A DNA stretch of 11,603 nucleotides, taken from Leptospiraceae bacterium (GTDB lineage Bacteria; Spirochaetota; Leptospiria; Turneriellales; Turneriellaceae). The notes below the pieces were generated by a model. That model saw nothing but the letters and a program-made list of their open reading frames with translations. It ran no database searches and was not told the origin of the DNA. Shown here piece by piece: positions 7,831 to 11,603 of the stretch; the stretch's first letter is position 1; each line of letters begins with the position of its first letter. The position numbers and the translations under genes are program-made. The stretch is taken from contig JAEUSA010000018.1 in NCBI GenBank assembly GCA_016788945.1, positions 1 to 11,603 on the forward strand, given 5' to 3'.

Positions 7831-8658
7831 TCACTCAGAAAGAAGTCGCCCGCTGATCACCTCGCGTATGCGGCGGTCGAGTGAGGCGGGCACTGCGTAT
7901 TTGCCGTTGCTGCGATAAAGAAGCGTAACTTTTTCGAGGCGTGAAATATCCTGAGCCAGCGCGTTCTGCGTCGGGTAAAACTCGCCGGCATCTTTGAGTC
8001 GGTCGGCCAAGGCACGGTAGGGTTCGATCGCACCGGTCTTCATACACGGCGTAACGCGCCGTTCGCAGCGACAGGTCGCGGCCTCAGCGATCAGACCACA
8101 ATGGCGCGTGAGAAATTCTGTCATCGCTGCGCGTGCGCGTTTGAGTCTCTGCCTGTATGCCGCAGGTGTGAGGCCGAGTATACGCGCCGCCTCTTCGCCG
8201 TGCAGTTGCATGACCGCACCGAGTACAAATGCCATACGGTAGGGTCTCTTCAGTCCCTGTAGCATTGCATGGCTGCAGGCGATTTTGACGTCGTTGATGA
8301 TTCCCGCCGCATCTGTTTCTGGTAACGGTGTTTCCTGAACACTCAGCGTGCGCGCCGCTTCGCGAAAGGTGACTTCGCGCCTTTCAGCACGCGATTTTTT
8401 CGCACGCAGTAGATGATTGACGGCGATACGGTAGGCGTAAGTACCAAAGGCACTTTCGTGGCGAAACGCTGATAGGTTGGTGATAATGCGGATTAAAATT
8501 TCCTGTGTGTTATCCTGCGCATCTTGCGGGTGCCACAGAAACCGGAGCGCGAGGTTGTAAACCGGTTCCTGTGTCGCCCGCACAATGCGCTCGAGCGCCG
8601 CGGAGTTTCCCGCCACGGCGTCGGTGACATCATTATTGCTGATTTCGATCCAGGCCAT
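7831..8658 (-). CDS. ECF-type sigma-70 family RNA polymerase sigma factor with Cys-rich C-terminal extension
   Basis: A 275-residue protein. Sigma region 2 is at about 18-92 (VYNLALRFLWHPQDAQDNTQEILIRI, then FGTYAYRIAVNHLL). Region 4 is at about 125-183, with a helix-turn-helix around EEAARILGLTPAAYRQRLKRARAAM. Regions 1 and 3 are absent, as in ECF factors. After region 4 come about 90 extra residues starting CGLIAEAATCRCERR with Cys 187, 196, 198 and 205, then a helical tail (ISRLEKVTLLYRSNGKYAVP). I recall similar CGL...CRC tails in a subset of bacterial ECF factors; metal or redox sensing is inference. The frame stays open upstream to 8844, but the start is set at 8658: its ATG overlaps the TAA of the DUF1304 gene (TAATG) and region 2 begins just after. 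No Shine-Dalgarno is visible there, so translation is likely coupled. No typical anti-sigma (zinc-finger) gene adjoins it. Confidence 0.9.
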   Translation of the reverse strand: MAWIEISNNDVTDAVAGNSAALERIVRATQEPVYNLALRFLWHPQDAQDNTQEILIRIITNLSAFRHESAFGTYAYRIAVNHLLRAKKSRAERREVTFREAARTLSVQETPLPETDAAGIINDVKIACSHAMLQGLKRPYRMAFVLGAVMQLHGEEAARILGLTPAAYRQRLKRARAAMTEFLTRHCGLIAEAATCRCERRVTPCMKTGAIEPYRALADRLKDAGEFYPTQNALAQDISRLEKVTLLYRSNGKYAVPASLDRRIREVISGRLLSE

Positions 8659-9038
8659 TACGCTGCGTTGCGGCGTGCCGAGAAGTAGACAGCCACCAGC
8701 GCCAGAAATGCCGGCAATGACTGGATAAACAGTATTTTTACCATTGCGGTGTACGCACCGACGAGTCCGACGGCAAATACCGATAGCAGAAAGAAAATCC
8801 GCACATTGCGCTTCCATTCGCGGCTGGCGATAAAGAAACTCCAAATAAGCCCGGCGGCGAGTAGCCCGTTATAGACGCCCTGGTTCTGCGCCATCACACC
8901 GGTCATTTCGGCGCGTTCCGGTGTCAGTTGAAAAGTCTTCATGCCGTAGGCGGTTTTCCAAAGAAATGTCTCCAGTACCATGATATAGCAATGGATCAGG
9001 GCCACGAGGCCCGTAAGCAGGTTTTGTAGTGTGTTCAT
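8658..9038 (-). CDS. DUF1304-family integral membrane protein
   Basis: 126 residues with four predicted transmembrane helices at about 5-25, 56-72, 78-98 and 103-120. Family-like features are the GLVALIHCYIMVLETFLW first helix with a conserved His16 and Glu23, the KTFQLTPERAE loop, and AQNQGVYNGLLAAGL at 50-64. The pattern and length match the DUF1304 family, whose function is unknown to me. AGGAG at 9044-9048, 5 nt before the ATG, fixes the start. Its TAA shares a base with the ATG of the sigma factor gene (TAATG), so the two are translated together and probably regulated together. A membrane sensor or a sigma-controlling role is suggested by this linkage only; the protein could as easily be a target of the sigma factor that happens to be in its operon. 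Confidence 0.82.
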   Translation of the reverse strand: MNTLQNLLTGLVALIHCYIMVLETFLWKTAYGMKTFQLTPERAEMTGVMAQNQGVYNGLLAAGLIWSFFIASREWKRNVRIFFLLSVFAVGLVGAYTAMVKILFIQSLPAFLALVAVYFSARRNAA

Positions 9039-9238
9039 GTTTTCTCCTGCCCTTTTAGATACAGCCTGATGGCCTTTGTGACAGAAATAGTCCTTTTTTT
9101 TAGCCTTGGGTGTCTCCCAACGCAGCGTCTTTAAGCGGATTTACGTTAAATAACTTTGGCGCATCCACAAATGCAACACGTCCGAGGGTATTGCGCGTGA
9201 CAATCTGAGTTTTACCAACGTTAGAACCTCTGAAGGCT
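9039..9238. other. 200-nt divergent intergenic region between DUF1304/sigma operon and dedA-family gene
   Basis: This stretch should hold the promoters for both divergent units, but I cannot fix either. For the plus strand the best candidate is GTGACA (9197-9202) with TAGAAC (9222-9227), a 19-nt spacer, which is long and puts the start very near the dedA-family ATG. For the minus strand, CTGTCA and TATCTA with a 17-nt spacer are weak. A run of eight T (9093-9100) is followed by a small inverted repeat, TTGGG-TGTCT-CCCAA at 9106-9120. The T run is on the wrong side for a terminator on the plus strand, and the A run follows it on the minus strand. A short minus-strand frame (9100-9267) crosses most of the region and is listed separately. 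Confidence 0.4.
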
Positions 9239-9267
9239 ATGGACGTAGAGCAGTTTCTCAAACACAT
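9100..9267 (-). CDS. Possible small ORF (55 aa), doubtful
   Basis: An open frame runs from ATG at 9267-9265 to TAA at 9102-9100 on the minus strand, upstream of and in the same direction as the DUF1304 gene. Its 3' half reads GSNVGKTQIVTRNTLGRVAF and then VDAPKLFNVNPLKDAALGD, a composition that looks protein-like with common codons. Against it: the first 30 nt are antisense to the dedA-family gene, no Shine-Dalgarno is visible before the ATG, 56 open codons can occur by chance, and I recognise no family. It might be a real leader peptide, the decayed end of an older gene, or nothing. Confidence 0.15.
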   Translation of the reverse strand: MCLRNCSTSIAFRGSNVGKTQIVTRNTLGRVAFVDAPKLFNVNPLKDAALGDTQG

Positions 9268-9859
9268 TCCTCAGAATGCCTGGTGGCTGTTTGTCTTTTT
9301 CAGCGCCTTTATGGAAAATATTTTCCCGCCGTATCCGGGTGATAGCGTGATCGTCCTTGGTGGTTATCTGTGGGGTGCCGGCAAGGTGAGTTTTTTCAGC
9401 CTTGCCTCGGCCGTTTATGCCGGCAATATCGCCGGTGCAGGGGTCATGTATTATTTCGGCGAACACGTTCTCGATTTCTTTCGCAGGCGCTTTCGTAATA
9501 AATGGACGCAGGAAATTCTCGATGCCGAAAGTCTGAAGAAAACCGAAAACTGGTTCAGAAAATGGGGCGTCATTGCGGTGATTTTGAGCCGTTTTTCGGC
9601 GGGTATCCGGTTTTTTGTCGCGATTGTCGCGGGCATGTTCCGCATGAATATCGTTGTTTTTCTGTTATGTTTTTCGCTCGCGACGTTGCTGTGGAATTCG
9701 CTGCTGATCTACGGCGGTTATGTGCTCGGTGAAAATTGGCGCAAGGTTATTGAATATATGCAGGTCTATAACACGATCATTATCGGCCTTATGGTCACAG
9801 CAATTGCCGGCTATATTCTCTATCGTCGCTACAAAAAAAAGCAAGCCGGACAACCTTAA
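9239..9859 (+). CDS. DedA family membrane protein (SNARE-associated/VTT domain)
   Basis: 206 residues, a usual length for the family. Key features: E26 and PPYPGD (30-35) in the first re-entrant/hydrophobic part; a glycine-rich helix about 36-75 (GNIAGAGVMYYFGE); the amphipathic FRKWG segment; and the second signature SRFSAGIRFFVAIVAGMFRM, with R118 and R124, at 117-136. Further hydrophobic helices follow at about 138-163 and 178-195, with a basic tail (YRRYKKKQ). DedA proteins are inner-membrane proteins implicated in recycling the undecaprenyl phosphate carrier, in lipid scrambling and in envelope and pH homeostasis; which lipid this one handles is unknown. The ATG is the only start that keeps the domain, because an in-frame stop lies upstream at 9206-9208. 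Its Shine-Dalgarno is poor (AAGG only 2 nt away), so initiation may be weak or leaderless. It is monocistronic and convergent with prmA. Confidence 0.9.
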   Translation: MDVEQFLKHIPQNAWWLFVFFSAFMENIFPPYPGDSVIVLGGYLWGAGKVSFFSLASAVYAGNIAGAGVMYYFGEHVLDFFRRRFRNKWTQEILDAESLKKTENWFRKWGVIAVILSRFSAGIRFFVAIVAGMFRMNIVVFLLCFSLATLLWNSLLIYGGYVLGENWRKVIEYMQVYNTIIIGLMVTAIAGYILYRRYKKKQAGQP

Positions 9860-9886
9860 GAAATTTTTGCCAAAGCATATCTAAGC

Positions 9887-9912
9887 GCGCGTCCCAAAAT
9901 CTTTGGGCGCGT
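9887..9912. terminator. GC-rich hairpin between convergent dedA-family and prmA genes
   Basis: GCGCG-T-CCCAAA / TTTGGG-CGCGT form a stem of about 11 pairs (one G-T wobble) with a single bulged T and a 3-nt loop, centred between the two converging stop codons (9859 and 9937). The position suggests a shared transcript end. Neither side is followed by a clear run of U, so it is not a canonical intrinsic terminator; it may stabilise 3' ends or work with Rho. Confidence 0.45.
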
Positions 9913-9936
9913 CCTTGCAACGCGCGGAGACGCAGT

Positions 9937-11603
<1,667 letters not shown>

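Noticed and set aside
8659..8844. 62-residue N-terminal extension of the sigma factor frame (open to 8844)
   Set aside because: It lies entirely within the DUF1304 gene in another frame, has no sigma-like sequence, and the ATG at 8658 gives a normal ECF length and a TAATG junction.
9093..9120. T run plus TTGGG/CCCAA inverted repeat, considered as an intrinsic terminator
   Set aside because: On the plus strand the T run precedes the hairpin; on the minus strand the hairpin is followed by A, not U. The stem is only 5 pairs.

Overview
The window carries nine genes, all chromosomal in character. I see no rRNA, tRNA, CRISPR array, phage gene or insertion sequence. Base composition looks slightly above 50 % GC and is uniform. 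A lipoprotein signal peptide, an FlgT-like envelope protein, a DedA membrane protein and soluble c-di-GMP signalling proteins point to a Gram-negative (diderm), probably flagellated bacterium. A spirochaete of the Leptospirales such as Turneriella would fit, but that is a guess from gene content and composition, not proof.

Layout. (1) Positions 1-1563, plus strand: the 3' part of an FlgT-like secreted protein gene, then 1 nt later a CsgG/LpoB-like lipoprotein gene. (2) 1564-6212, minus strand: a three-gene signalling operon read from right to left. It encodes a soluble PAS-GAF-PAS histidine kinase, a single-domain DivK/CheY-type receiver, and a REC-PAS-GGDEF-EAL output protein. Its last gene ends against the lipoprotein gene with no spacer. 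(3) About 6292-7821, plus strand, divergent from the kinase: a membrane-anchored, stand-alone glutamate-synthase-type FMN/[3Fe-4S] domain protein. (4) 7831-9038, minus strand: a DUF1304 four-helix membrane protein followed by an ECF-type sigma factor joined by a TAATG stop/start overlap. (5) 9239-9859, plus strand: a DedA-family membrane protein. (6) 9937-11603, minus strand: the 3' three quarters of hemB (porphobilinogen synthase) followed by prmA (ribosomal protein L11 methyltransferase), joined by a TTGA overlap.

How the parts work together. In region 2 one kinase with a complete transmitter but no receiver of its own sits next to two receiver proteins. Phosphoryl flow from PAS/GAF sensing into c-di-GMP turnover is the simplest reading. 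The GGDEF domain has lost a metal-binding aspartate and the I-site while every EAL catalytic residue is present, so the output is predicted to be mainly c-di-GMP breakdown. In region 4 the tight coupling of a sigma factor bearing a cysteine-rich C-terminal extension to an uncharacterised membrane protein suggests a sensing or control pair. This is the least described part of the window and the one I would examine first. hemB and prmA are housekeeping genes. Two of the three convergent gene pairs have almost no room for a terminator (0 and 9 nt).
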